A stretch of 46,112 nucleotides of DNA from Wenzhouxiangella sp. XN201 (GTDB lineage Bacteria; Pseudomonadota; Gammaproteobacteria; Xanthomonadales; Wenzhouxiangellaceae): assembly GCF_011008905.1 (NCBI RefSeq), contig NZ_JAAIVI010000021.1, positions 1 to 46,112 of the forward strand. Reading direction: 5' to 3'. The notes beneath the pieces are model-generated. The model was not told where the DNA came from. It did no database searches and saw only the letters and a program-made list of their open reading frames with translations. Below, piece by piece: positions 16,222 through 30,033 of the stretch (the stretch's first letter is position 1; each line of letters starts with the position of its first letter). Made by a program: the position numbers and the translations under genes.

Positions 16222-17057
16222 CTCAAAGACGGGCCCGCATCGTGGCCGTGACCAACCAGAAGGGCGGCGTGGGCAAGACCACCACGGCGCTCAACCTCGC
16301 CGCCGGGCTGGCCGAGCTCGAGCGCCGCGTCCTGCTGGTCGATATCGATCCGCAGGGCAATGCCACCACCGGCTCGGGGGTCGAACTCGAGGACGGGCAG
16401 AACACGCTCTGCGAGGTGCTGCTCGGTGAGTGCAGTGTCACGGAGGCGACCGTGCACGTCGAGGCCATGGGCTTTGACCTGGTGCCGGCCAACGGCGACC
16501 TGACCGCCGCCGAAGTCGCGCTGATGGACGAAGACGATCGCGCCACTGTATTGCGTGCCGCCCTGGCCAACGCGGCTTCGCGCTATCACCACATCATCAT
16601 CGATTGCCCGCCGTCGCTGAGCGTACTTACGCTCAATGCCCTGACCGCGGCCGACTCGGTGCTGATTCCGATGCAGTGCGAGTACTACGCGCTCGAGGGC
16701 CTGACCGCCCTTTTGAGCACCATCGAGCAGATCCAGGACTCGGTCAATCCCGAGCTCGAAATCGAAGGCCTGGTTCGGACCATGTTCGACGTCCGCAACA
16801 ATCTCTCCGGCGCGGTTTCGCGCCAGCTCTCGGAACATTTCGGCGACAAGCTCTACGCCACCGTGATTCCACGCAACGTGCGCGTGGCCGAAGCGCCGAG
16901 CTACGGCCAGTCGGTGATTCACTACGACCGTGAATCGCGCGGCGCCGTGGCCTATCTCGGCCTGGCCGGCGAATACCTGCGCCGCATGGGCGAGGCGGCG
17001 CGCGGGGCGCCGTCATCCACCCCGCAGGACCTGGCTGCCGAAAGCGGCAGCGCCTGA
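16218..17057 (+). CDS. parA: Chromosome-partitioning ATPase ParA (Soj)
   Basis: A deviant Walker ATPase that binds DNA non-specifically and, with ParB-parS, segregates the origin region. The 279-residue protein starts at the ATG overlapping the rsmG stop; the longer upstream frame is shadow. The deviant Walker A KGGVGKTT is at 15-22, with VDIDPQGNATTG near 40-51 and DCPPSLSVLTLNAL. There is no N-terminal helix-turn-helix, so it is the chromosomal (Soj-like, small) type rather than plasmid type Ia. Linkage to rsmG and parB places this part of the window near a chromosomal origin. Confidence 0.96.
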   Translation: MTQRRARIVAVTNQKGGVGKTTTALNLAAGLAELERRVLLVDIDPQGNATTGSGVELEDGQNTLCEVLLGECSVTEATVHVEAMGFDLVPANGDLTAAEVALMDEDDRATVLRAALANAASRYHHIIIDCPPSLSVLTLNALTAADSVLIPMQCEYYALEGLTALLSTIEQIQDSVNPELEIEGLVRTMFDVRNNLSGAVSRQLSEHFGDKLYATVIPRNVRVAEAPSYGQSVIHYDRESRGAVAYLGLAGEYLRRMGEAARGAPSSTPQDLAAESGSA

Positions 17058-17071
17058 TACAGGATTCAGAC

Positions 17072-17956
17072 ATGGCAGCGTCACGCAAGAAGAAACCCCT
17101 GGGCCGCAACCTCGATGCCCTCCTGGGCAAGACCCGGGCCGCGGCCGAGAAGGCCAGCCCCGAAGGCGAGCTGACCGGGCTGAAGGAGTTGCCGCTCGAC
17201 GTGATCGAGCCCGGCCGCTACCAGCCCCGATCGGCCATGGATCCGGATCGCCTGGAAGAGCTGGCTGATTCGATCAGGGAACAGGGACTGGTGCAGCCCA
17301 TCGTGGTGCGCCCCCTGGCGAAGCAGGGGCGCTACGAGCTGATCGCCGGCGAACGCCGCTGGCGCGCCTGCCGGATGGCCGGCATGGAGACCATCCCGGC
17401 GCTGGTGCGCGAGATTGCCGACGAGGCCACCCTGGCGCTGGCCCTGATCGAGAACATCCAGCGTGAGGACCTCAACCCGCTCGAAGAGGCCGTCGCGCTC
17501 AGGCGCCTGATCGACGAGTTCGGCCTGACCCACGAACAGGCGGCCAGGAGCGTGGGCCGCTCGCGTACCTCGGTGACCAACTTGCTCAGGCTGATGGAGC
17601 TGGCCCCGGAAGTACGCGAGTTGGTCGACAGCAAGCAGATCGACATGGGCCACGCCCGCGCCCTGCTCACCCTCGAACGCTCCGACCAGATTCGCGCCGC
17701 GCGTGAGGTGGTCGACAAGGACCTGTCGGTGCGCCAGACCGAGGCCCTGGTGCGACGCCTGCGCGAAGGCACTCCGGCGAAAAAGAAGACGACGTCCGAC
17801 AAGCCGGCCGATATCGAGCGGCTCGAGCAGGAGCTGACCGAAACCCTGTGCGCACCGGTGAGCGTCAAGCACTCGGCTTCCGGCAAGGGCCAGGTCACCA
17901 TTCGCTACACCAGCCTGGACGAGCTCGACGGCCTGCTCGAGCGATTCAGGCGGTAG
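17072..17956 (+). CDS. parB: Chromosome-partitioning protein ParB (Spo0J)
   Basis: A CTP-dependent sliding clamp that loads at parS sites and recruits the segregation machinery. 294 residues: a basic N-terminal tail with LGRNLDALLG (the ParA-stimulating segment), the N-domain with the CTP-binding arginine patch GERRWRA (93-99), ENIQRE at 127-132, a helix-turn-helix around 150-175 (THEQAARSVGRSRTSVTNLLRL), and a C-terminal dimerisation domain ending DELDGLLERFRR. It starts 14 bases after parA. I found no convincing parS in the window. Confidence 0.96.
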   Translation: MAASRKKKPLGRNLDALLGKTRAAAEKASPEGELTGLKELPLDVIEPGRYQPRSAMDPDRLEELADSIREQGLVQPIVVRPLAKQGRYELIAGERRWRACRMAGMETIPALVREIADEATLALALIENIQREDLNPLEEAVALRRLIDEFGLTHEQAARSVGRSRTSVTNLLRLMELAPEVRELVDSKQIDMGHARALLTLERSDQIRAAREVVDKDLSVRQTEALVRRLREGTPAKKKTTSDKPADIERLEQELTETLCAPVSVKHSASGKGQVTIRYTSLDELDGLLERFRR

Positions 17957-18081
17957 GGTTCCGGGATTGTCGGCGTTCCCGAGCCGGGGACGTTTCCGGA
18001 TTGCGTCGCGCGCGGAATGCTGCTAGCTTATTAGGTTGATTAGAGAACGCTCATTTATCCCCACTGCAGGGAGATTTCTAG

Positions 18082-18909
18082 ATGAAAAGGCTTCTGACGC
18101 TGATTTTCGCGGTCGCCGCCGCCCTTTCGAGCAGCTTTGCTGCGGCCCAGACGATTGATCTATCGATCGACGGTAACGAGGCACATGCGCGCATCGAGCT
18201 GGTCGGTGTCGCGACTGCCGATCTGACCATCCGGTTCGAGAAAGTGGTCGGGTTGAGCGAGCAGAGCCTCGGCCTGTCGGTCTCCCAGGTCAATCCGCTG
18301 TCGCCGGCCTTGCTTGGCCGGCTGCCGAATGCCACCGAGATCACGGTGCCGTCCGGGTTTCCCCTGATGATCACCATCGATCCCCCGGTGGACGGCGGGC
18401 TGAGCTTCGAGGGCGTCGCCGAGGTCGAGATCTACACCACCGCGCTGCACTACTCGCCTGCTACACCGTTGCGGCTTTTCAAGAGCAGCAATGGCGCGCC
18501 GTTTCGGGACATCACGGATGAAACCGCGGCCGGCAGCTATCGGGTCAGAGGCAGTGGCGGCCAGTGGTCGGACTTCCTGATCCTTGCCGACACACGGCTG
18601 CTGGATCAGACCATCGAGGACAAGTTCGACGGTCTGCAGGACACCCTTTCGGATGCCTCGGGTGATCTCGATTCGGGCACTTTCGGTGACTTGCAGCTCC
18701 TGGTTGATGATGCCTACGCTGCCTGGCTGCTCGACGATGTCTCGGGAGCGGTTCAGAAACTGGTTCAGTTCGAAGCCGCAGTCCGGTCGGCCGCCGATGC
18801 CGGACTGGTGCCCAAGGTGTGGCGCTCGGCTCGAGACCTGGACAACCATGAGGGCATGCTGCGCGCTCGCGCCAGCACGCTTCGCTACAGTCTCGGCCTT
18901 GCCGGCTAA
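18082..18909 (+). CDS. Secreted protein of unknown function
   Basis: 275 residues with a clear Sec signal peptide (MKRLLTLIFAVAAALSSSFA, cut near AAAQ). The N-terminal half of the mature protein is predicted beta-rich (IDLSIDGNEAHARIELVG, LSFEGVAEVEIYTTALHY), and the C-terminal part is helical from about residue 170. I recognise no catalytic motif; it may belong to a DUF family found next to Ser/Thr kinases, but I cannot name it with confidence. A GGGAG Shine-Dalgarno precedes the ATG. It is the first gene of the signalling run; its 3' end overlaps the FHA-GAF frame, so the two are probably co-expressed and the protein may be an envelope-side partner of the kinase. The 125 bases between parB and this gene show no clear structure. 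Confidence 0.75.
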   Translation: MKRLLTLIFAVAAALSSSFAAAQTIDLSIDGNEAHARIELVGVATADLTIRFEKVVGLSEQSLGLSVSQVNPLSPALLGRLPNATEITVPSGFPLMITIDPPVDGGLSFEGVAEVEIYTTALHYSPATPLRLFKSSNGAPFRDITDETAAGSYRVRGSGGQWSDFLILADTRLLDQTIEDKFDGLQDTLSDASGDLDSGTFGDLQLLVDDAYAAWLLDDVSGAVQKLVQFEAAVRSAADAGLVPKVWRSARDLDNHEGMLRARASTLRYSLGLAG

Positions 18910-19738
18910 GGACGAGCGCTTCGATCACGACGGGCTCTGCCTGACCGCTTTCCTGCCCGGGCAGCCCGGGCAGTTGCACTGGCTCGAGCCTGGCCGTCGA
19001 TATGCCGTTGGCCGCTCGCCCGACGCCGACGTCTGTCTTGATCACGCCAGTGTGTCGCGTATTCACCTGCTGCTCGAGGACGCCGGGAGCGGCTGGCTGG
19101 CAACCGACCAGGTCAGCAAGAATGGTACCCGCCTGGACGGCCGCCCCATAGACCGGGCCGTGATTTCGTCACCCGGCTGGCTCGAAGCCGGTGGTATTCC
19201 CTTGCTGGTCAGGCCCGCGGCGGCAGAATCGGGCGATGCCGGACGCTCCGGTCACGGCGACGGCGGTGTCGAACCCGGGCCCGACTGGGGCAAGTCGAAT
19301 TCCGACGCGCTCGATCACACCGTACGGGAACTCGCCCGGCTTTCGGGCTGCGAGCGGGCCGGTCTCTGGCAAGTTTTGGAAGATGGCGGATGTCGACCTG
19401 TCGTGCAGCTGGGCGATGCCGAACCGGCCCCGAGCATGACAGCGATTCGCCGCGCGGCGATCGAGGGCATCAGTGAATTTTGCTCCGATACCGACGGCGC
19501 CCGGGCGCTGGCCGGTAGCGAGAGCATTTCGACCGGAGGAATCCGGGCCCTGTTGGCCATGCCGATTTTTCGGGGCGAGCAAGTCATCGCCGTTGCCTAC
19601 GCCGACAGCCTCGAGCCCGGCAAGCTCTTTACCCGGCACGACGCCGATCTGCTGGAGGCCGTCATCAGGCAGCTGAAACTGCTTCTGGATACGGCATGGG
19701 TACGAGACAACATACACGCCATACAGCGGAGCCTGTAA
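18848..19738 (+). CDS. FHA-GAF domain protein
   Basis: A cytoplasmic two-domain signalling protein. The FHA domain (about 32-100) shows YAVGRSPDADVCLDHASVSRIHLLLE and SKNGTRLDG, the phosphothreonine-binding core. The GAF-like domain (about 130-285) has ELARLSGCERAGLWQV, ALLAMPIFRGEQVIAVAYADS and the closing helix of a small-molecule sensor. The start is uncertain: ATG 18848 lies inside the previous gene, TTG 18899 would give an 11-base overlap, and neither has a good Shine-Dalgarno. FHA domains read kinase output, and the next gene is a Ser/Thr kinase, so this is its likely reader or substrate. Confidence 0.82.
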   Translation: MRACCALAPARFATVSALPAKDERFDHDGLCLTAFLPGQPGQLHWLEPGRRYAVGRSPDADVCLDHASVSRIHLLLEDAGSGWLATDQVSKNGTRLDGRPIDRAVISSPGWLEAGGIPLLVRPAAAESGDAGRSGHGDGGVEPGPDWGKSNSDALDHTVRELARLSGCERAGLWQVLEDGGCRPVVQLGDAEPAPSMTAIRRAAIEGISEFCSDTDGARALAGSESISTGGIRALLAMPIFRGEQVIAVAYADSLEPGKLFTRHDADLLEAVIRQLKLLLDTAWVRDNIHAIQRSL

Positions 19739-19840
19739 ACGCGTGCCGCCGGGCCGTACCGCTTGATCGGCCGTGCCGTTTGGCTGTAACGTGATCCTCA
19801 GTCGGGGAAAGGGGCGGGCGAGCACCGGAGATTGCGCTCG

Positions 19841-23155
<3,315 letters not shown>

Positions 23156-23162
23156 TCGACCC

Positions 23163-23933
23163 ATGGCACACTTTCACGGCCTATTCAGCAGGCGTCGGCG
23201 CAAGGATTCCCTGCAGGAACGTGTCGAAGCGCTGGCACACGAAAACCAACGCCTGTTTTCCGAGCTGGAGGACATGCAGCGGGATTTCTCGCACTTGGCG
23301 CGAAGCACCTGGCGAGTCCAGGAGGACGAGCGTCGTCATCTGGCGCGGGAGCTGCACGACCATCTCGGCCAGATGCTGACCGCACTGGTGCACAGCCTGG
23401 AGCGCTCGCCCGAAGACCGGGCTCGAAGCGTGGAACTGGCGCGCAAGGCGCTGGAGGACACGCGCGAGCTGTCGAGGGTGCTGCGACCCCAGGTGCTGGA
23501 CGACCTGGGGCTCGGTGCCGCGCTCGAATGGCTGGGGCGTCGCGCCGGAGAAACCGCCGGTATCGAAGTCTCGGTGTCGGTTGAAGGCCTGCCCGAGGAA
23601 AGCCGGGACGCCGATCTGGAATCCCTGCTATTTCGCATCTCGCAGGAAGCCCTGAATAACGTCGTCAAGCACGCCCGCGCCAGCCAGGCCAGTTTGTCGC
23701 TGACCCGCTCGGGCAACTCCCTCGAGCTTCGAATTCGCGATGACGGCGTTGGCTTCGAACCCGACCGGAAGGAAGTTGACGAAGAACGCGGCATCGGCCT
23801 GGCCGGCATGAGCGACCGCGTCCGGCTGTTTGGCGGCCAACTGGCGATCAGCAGTGCCCCCGGGCGAGGCACCGCCATTACGGTCACGGTGCGTCTCGAT
23901 TCACAATCGTCGATGGACGCTGGCAGCCCATGA
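23163..23933 (+). CDS. Sensorless NarL-family histidine kinase
   Basis: 256 residues, cytoplasmic, with no membrane helix and no recognisable sensor domain. A basic start and a coiled coil (about 15-50) lead into a HisKA_3 dimerisation domain with ERRHLARELHDHLGQ; His65 is the phospho-acceptor. The ATPase domain has the N-box EALNNVVKHA, G1 DDGVGF and G2 GIGLAGM. The start could also be the ATG at 23145, which overlaps the kinase stop and adds six residues. The stop overlaps the regulator gene as ATGA. With no sensor of its own, it probably takes its signal from a partner, and the adjacent Ser/Thr kinase and FHA-GAF protein are obvious candidates. Confidence 0.93.
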   Translation: MAHFHGLFSRRRRKDSLQERVEALAHENQRLFSELEDMQRDFSHLARSTWRVQEDERRHLARELHDHLGQMLTALVHSLERSPEDRARSVELARKALEDTRELSRVLRPQVLDDLGLGAALEWLGRRAGETAGIEVSVSVEGLPEESRDADLESLLFRISQEALNNVVKHARASQASLSLTRSGNSLELRIRDDGVGFEPDRKEVDEERGIGLAGMSDRVRLFGGQLAISSAPGRGTAITVTVRLDSQSSMDAGSP

Positions 23934-24577
23934 AACCGATCCGAATTTTCCTGGCTGACGATCACACCATCGTCCGTGACGGTCTCAAGGCGCTGCTCGA
24001 ACAAGACGATTTGTGCCGGGTCATCGCCCAGGCCGGCGACGGCATGGAGGCGATTGCCAAGGCGCAGGAGCTGCCGCTGGATCTGGCCATAGTCGATTTG
24101 AGCATGCCTCGGCTCAATGGCCTGGAAGTGGTGCGTCGGCTCGCCGAGTCGCTGCCGGAGTTGCGCATCCTGGTTCTGACCCATCACCATGAACCCGAGT
24201 ATGTGTTGCCGCTGGTTCGTGCCGGTGCTCATGGCTATCTGGTCAAGGACACGCCGGGCGAGGAACTGCGCCGCGCGGTCGAATGCGTGGCCTCGGGGGG
24301 CAGCGTGTTTGGCCCGCAGGCCGCGGCAGCGCTGGCGCGCGCACAGCGCGAGCCGCGTGACCAGGCGATCGAGGATCCCTATCAGTCGCTGACCGCGCGC
24401 GAGCGAGAGGTCATGCACCTGGTGTGTGAGGGCAAGAGTACGAAGGAAGTGGCGCGCACGCTGGGGATTGGCGTCAAGACCGCGGAAAACCATCGCGGCC
24501 GGGTGCTCGACAAGCTCGATGTCAGGAATACCGCCGAACTGGTGCGCTACGCGGCCCGCCGGGGGCTGATCGACTAG
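23930..24577 (+). CDS. NarL/FixJ-family response regulator
   Basis: 215 residues. The receiver domain (1-120) has the acidic pair Asp10-Asp11, phospho-acceptor Asp56 in AIVDLSMPRLNG and the conserved lysine in YLVKDTP. The LuxR-type helix-turn-helix is at about 148-212 (LTAREREVMHLVCEGKSTKE, VKTAENHRGRVLDKL). It is coupled to the histidine kinase by an ATGA overlap, so they are a cognate pair. The next gene is the first protease, 155 bases downstream. The shared upstream element of the three protease genes is a plausible target, but nothing in the sequence proves it. Confidence 0.95.
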   Translation: MKPIRIFLADDHTIVRDGLKALLEQDDLCRVIAQAGDGMEAIAKAQELPLDLAIVDLSMPRLNGLEVVRRLAESLPELRILVLTHHHEPEYVLPLVRAGAHGYLVKDTPGEELRRAVECVASGGSVFGPQAAAALARAQREPRDQAIEDPYQSLTAREREVMHLVCEGKSTKEVARTLGIGVKTAENHRGRVLDKLDVRNTAELVRYAARRGLID

Positions 24578-24581
24578 GAAG

Positions 24582-24594
24582 CCCCCCCCCCCCC
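24582..24594 (+). repeat. Homopolymeric tract of 13 C
   Basis: An uninterrupted run of 13 cytosines just after the response-regulator stop and about 50 bases before the shared element upstream of protease 1. Tracts of this length are prone to slippage and to sequencing error. Confidence 0.85.
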
Positions 24595-24640
24595 GAGCAA
24601 ATCTGCATGGCGTGATGCCGTCGCACCGGATCCCTGAGGG

Positions 24641-24700
24641 TTTTCCCACTGGAATGAATGGGAAATCCCGGATTTCCCCGCGGCGCCCGATCGGTTCTCC
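24641..24700 (+). promoter_or_regulatory. Shared protease upstream element, copy 1
   Basis: TTTCCC (24642-24647), 12 bases, GGGAAA (24660-24665), then TCCCGGATTTCCC and, further on, GAT...TTCTCCT. It starts 91 bases before the protease 1 start codon. Similar sequence precedes proteases 2 and 3. It could be an operator or a structured leader; no clear -35/-10 pair was identified. Confidence 0.6.
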
Positions 24701-24732
24701 TGTCAGGATTCGACATCTGACGGAGGATCAAC

Positions 24733-27210
<2,478 letters not shown>

Positions 27211-27220
27211 GGCCCGTTGG

Positions 27221-27247
27221 AAGGCCCCGGGCACGGCCCGGGCCTTC
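27221..27247 (+). terminator. Probable intrinsic terminator after protease 1
   Basis: GC-rich stem AAGGCCCCGGGC / GCCCGGGCCTT with an ACG loop and one bulged C, ten bases after the stop. The following T run is short (TTCCT), so strength is uncertain. Confidence 0.6.
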
Positions 27248-27295
27248 CTGCCATCCGCTCCGGCCGTCCAGGGCATGCCTCGACGATGGGCTGGG

Positions 27296-27355
27296 GGTTT
27301 TCCCCGCCAGTCCATGAGGAAAGTCCCGGATGGCTTCCCGATCCGCGATCACGTC
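27296..27355 (+). promoter_or_regulatory. Shared protease upstream element, copy 2
   Basis: TTTCCC (27299-27304), 12 bases, AGGAAA (27317-27322), then TCCCGGAT...TTCCC, GATC and TCTCAT. It starts 97 bases before the protease 2 start codon, and its arm spacing equals that of copy 1. Confidence 0.55.
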
Positions 27356-27395
27356 TCATGACGATACGTCAACTGACACTTGAGAGGAGTTATCC

Positions 27396-29861
27396 ATGAA
27401 CCCCCTTCCACGATCCATTTCAGGCCTGCTGGCCGTCTTGCTGATCACCGTGCTGGCATCGACCCCGGTGACGGCAGCGGTCATCGGTGACAGCCTGCTT
27501 GACCGGCTTGATTCCGCTTCGCTTAATGACGGCATCGAGGTCGTCGTCAGCTTCGACCGCGCGCATGCCGGCGAACCGCAACGGATGGTCGACACCCTCG
27601 CCCCGGTCGGCGTGAGCGGTCTGGCCTTCCAGGTTCTGCCCATGGCCGGCGTGGTGGCCACCCCGGAACAGGTGCTGGCAATCGCCGATCTCGACGGCGT
27701 TCAGTCGGTGTGGCTCAATGAACGGCTGGAATATGACAACGCCGACGCCCGCGACCTGACCGGGGTCGACCGGATGCGTACCGATGCCAACCTGCGCAAC
27801 GCCACAGGCTTGCCCTATTCCGGCAAGGGCATTGGCGTGCTGGTCAACGACTCCGGCGTCGACGGCAACCATCCGGACCTTCAGTTCGGTGAAAAGGTGG
27901 TGCAGAACGTCGCCGCCCAGACCAACCTGAACGCCACCGACGAAATGCTGCCGATCACCTATCTCGAGGGCGTGCCCGACACGGATATCGCAGGCGGACA
28001 CGGCACCCATGTTGCGGGAACCGTCGGCGGCACAGGTGCATTCTCAGGCGGCGACCACGCGGGCGTGGCCGTTGGCGCCGACATCATCGGCTACGGCTCG
28101 GGCGCCGGCCTGTTCATTCTCGACACGCTGGGCGGCTTCGATTATGCCCTGGTCAACCAGTTCCGCTACAACATCCGCGTGGTGACCAACTCGTTCGGCA
28201 GCCCCAGTGACACCGGTACCGACTTCGACCCGGATCACCCGACCAATATCGCCACCAAGATGCTTGCTGACCGCAACATCGTGGTGGTCTTCTCCGCCGG
28301 CAACTCCGGCTCGGGCGAGAACACCATCACCGGCAACTTCAAGAAGGCGCCGTGGATCGTGCGCGTTGCGGCCGCCAACAAGAACGCGACCCTGGCTGAC
28401 TTTTCCTCGCGCGGCAAGCGCGACGGCGGCGGCACCGTGGAAATCGACGGCGAGACCTTCACCTGGTTCGACCGGCCCACGGTGACCGCGCCGGGCGTCG
28501 ACATCGTATCGACCCAGGCCAAGACCGACCCGCTGGCCACCACCGACGGCAATCTGGGCTACACCTCGCTCAGCGGCACCTCGATGTCGGCCCCGCACGT
28601 GGCCGGGATCGTGGCGCTGATACTCGAAGCCAACCCGCGCCTGCACTGGTCGGAAGTGATCGAGATTCTCGAGGCGACCGCCACCAACATCCCCGGCCGC
28701 GAGGACTGGGAGGTCGGTGCCGGCATGGTCAACGCCCACGCCGCCGTGGCCATGGCCGCCGGCGCACGCGACGACTACGGCCAGACGGTCAACATGCTGC
28801 GCGAGTTCAACGCCAACGTGCAGCAAAGCCGCATCGAAGGTCCGGACTTCGAGCTGTACTTCGATCCGCTGCTCGAGTCCGACGAAGAGACCTTCACGGT
28901 CGCCGAGGGCCTGTCGACGGTGATCGCCAGCGCCAACGTCTCGGAGAACACCGTGGCCCTGGTGCTGACCGACCCCGACGGCAACCGCTACGGTTCGGCC
29001 ATCTCGCTGCCGCTGCTGGGTCCGTCGATTGCCGTGACCGCCCCGGCGCGCCCCGGTGAGTGGACGATCACAGTGCGCGGCATCGGCGCGGTCTCGGGTG
29101 TCGTGCTCGATCCGCTGGGCCTGACCAACGGCACGGCTGTGCCGGGCACGGTCGATGCCGATGTCGACTTCATGCGCGTCGACGGCTTTACCGGTCTGGA
29201 TGATGTCGACGGCCATCCCGCCCGGGGCATGATCGAGTTCGCCGTGGCCAACCGCCTGGCCGACAGTCGTGCCGGCGGCGTGTTCGAGCCGGATGATTCG
29301 ATCACCCGCGCCGAGACGGCCGAGTACCTGACCATGGGTGCCGGTATGCGCCAGATCCGTCCCACCGACGGGACCGACAGCTTCTTCGATGTGTTCGGAC
29401 TGGACCTGGCAACCGCCGAGTCCGGCGCGGCCCGCGGCGCTGCGCTCAAGGACAGGGTCCAGGTGCAGGACCCGGTGGTGCTGGCCGACGCTTCCGGCCA
29501 GTTCGAGCCCGAGGGCGCGGTACTACGCGCCGAGCTGGCCTACGGGCTGATCCAGTCGCTCGGTCTGCAGGCCGAAGCGGCCGAGGTCGAGGCTGCGCTG
29601 GGCGACGATCCGATCACGGTCGCAGTCAACGGCGAGCGCATCGCGCTGGAAGACGATGCCGAGGTTCCGGCGGGCTTCCGCGGCCATGTGCAGCTGGCGC
29701 TCGACCTGGAGGTCATGGGCGCACGCTTCGAGCTGGAGCAGGGTCCGTTTGACCTGCAGCCGACGCTCAAGGCCTGGTTCGAACCGCTTGATGCGGTCAG
29801 CCGCGCCGGCTACGCCTTCGCCAAGGTCAACTTCTTCGACCGCTATCGCCAGGGTAATTAA
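27396..29861 (+). CDS. Secreted subtilisin-like (S8) serine protease with SLH-like C-terminus, paralogue 2
   Basis: 821 residues, same architecture as paralogue 1. The signal peptide ends near TPVTAA (28). Catalytic residues are Asp152 (VNDSGVD), His202 (GHGTHVAG), Asn in SAGNSGSG and Ser396 (GTSMSAPHVAG). The N-terminal half differs from paralogue 1 at many positions, including those between the catalytic Asp and His (NVAAQTNLNATDEML against NVFATANLNAVDGML), while everything from the Ser motif onward is almost identical. Substrate preference may therefore differ while surface attachment stays the same. AGAGGAG precedes the ATG. It lies between its own upstream element and a strong terminator, so it is probably a separate transcript. 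Confidence 0.93.
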   Translation: MNPLPRSISGLLAVLLITVLASTPVTAAVIGDSLLDRLDSASLNDGIEVVVSFDRAHAGEPQRMVDTLAPVGVSGLAFQVLPMAGVVATPEQVLAIADLDGVQSVWLNERLEYDNADARDLTGVDRMRTDANLRNATGLPYSGKGIGVLVNDSGVDGNHPDLQFGEKVVQNVAAQTNLNATDEMLPITYLEGVPDTDIAGGHGTHVAGTVGGTGAFSGGDHAGVAVGADIIGYGSGAGLFILDTLGGFDYALVNQFRYNIRVVTNSFGSPSDTGTDFDPDHPTNIATKMLADRNIVVVFSAGNSGSGENTITGNFKKAPWIVRVAAANKNATLADFSSRGKRDGGGTVEIDGETFTWFDRPTVTAPGVDIVSTQAKTDPLATTDGNLGYTSLSGTSMSAPHVAGIVALILEANPRLHWSEVIEILEATATNIPGREDWEVGAGMVNAHAAVAMAAGARDDYGQTVNMLREFNANVQQSRIEGPDFELYFDPLLESDEETFTVAEGLSTVIASANVSENTVALVLTDPDGNRYGSAISLPLLGPSIAVTAPARPGEWTITVRGIGAVSGVVLDPLGLTNGTAVPGTVDADVDFMRVDGFTGLDDVDGHPARGMIEFAVANRLADSRAGGVFEPDDSITRAETAEYLTMGAGMRQIRPTDGTDSFFDVFGLDLATAESGAARGAALKDRVQVQDPVVLADASGQFEPEGAVLRAELAYGLIQSLGLQAEAAEVEAALGDDPITVAVNGERIALEDDAEVPAGFRGHVQLALDLEVMGARFELEQGPFDLQPTLKAWFEPLDAVSRAGYAFAKVNFFDRYRQGN
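28572..29861 (+). repeat. Near-identical direct duplicate, copy 2
   Basis: Partner of 25921-27210. It begins at the AGCGGCACCTCG block encoding the catalytic-Ser motif and runs to the stop codon without indels. Confidence 0.9.
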
Positions 29862-29896
29862 TCGGCCGGGGGTCGTGCCCTCTAGCCCGGCCGGTT

Positions 29897-29927
29897 GGCC
29901 GGCCTCCACTCGGAGGCCGGCCTTTTT
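29897..29927 (+). terminator. Intrinsic terminator after protease 2
   Basis: A perfect 11-bp stem GGCCGGCCTCC / GGAGGCCGGCC with loop ACTC, followed by TTTTT. It lies 36 bases after the stop codon. Confidence 0.92.
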
Positions 29928-29933
29928 GTGAGG

Positions 29934-29995
29934 GATTTCCCCCAAGCTGAATGAGGGAACCCCCGGGTTCCCGGCCCGATGCAGATCTGTTCTCC
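29934..29995 (+). promoter_or_regulatory. Shared protease upstream element, copy 3
   Basis: TTTCCC (29936-29941), 13 bases, GGGAAC (29955-29960), then CCCCGGGTTCCC, GAT and TGTTCTCCT. It starts 98 bases before the protease 3 start codon and just after the terminator of protease 2, so it can only serve protease 3. Confidence 0.58.
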
Positions 29996-30033
29996 TTTCG
30001 GGGTATGCATGAATCCATTTGGAGGGCCCGACC

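Noticed and set aside
17957-18081. Integration site or tRNA at the parB end of the 18-kb block
   Set aside because: No tRNA fold, integrase or direct repeat could be found at either end of the block.
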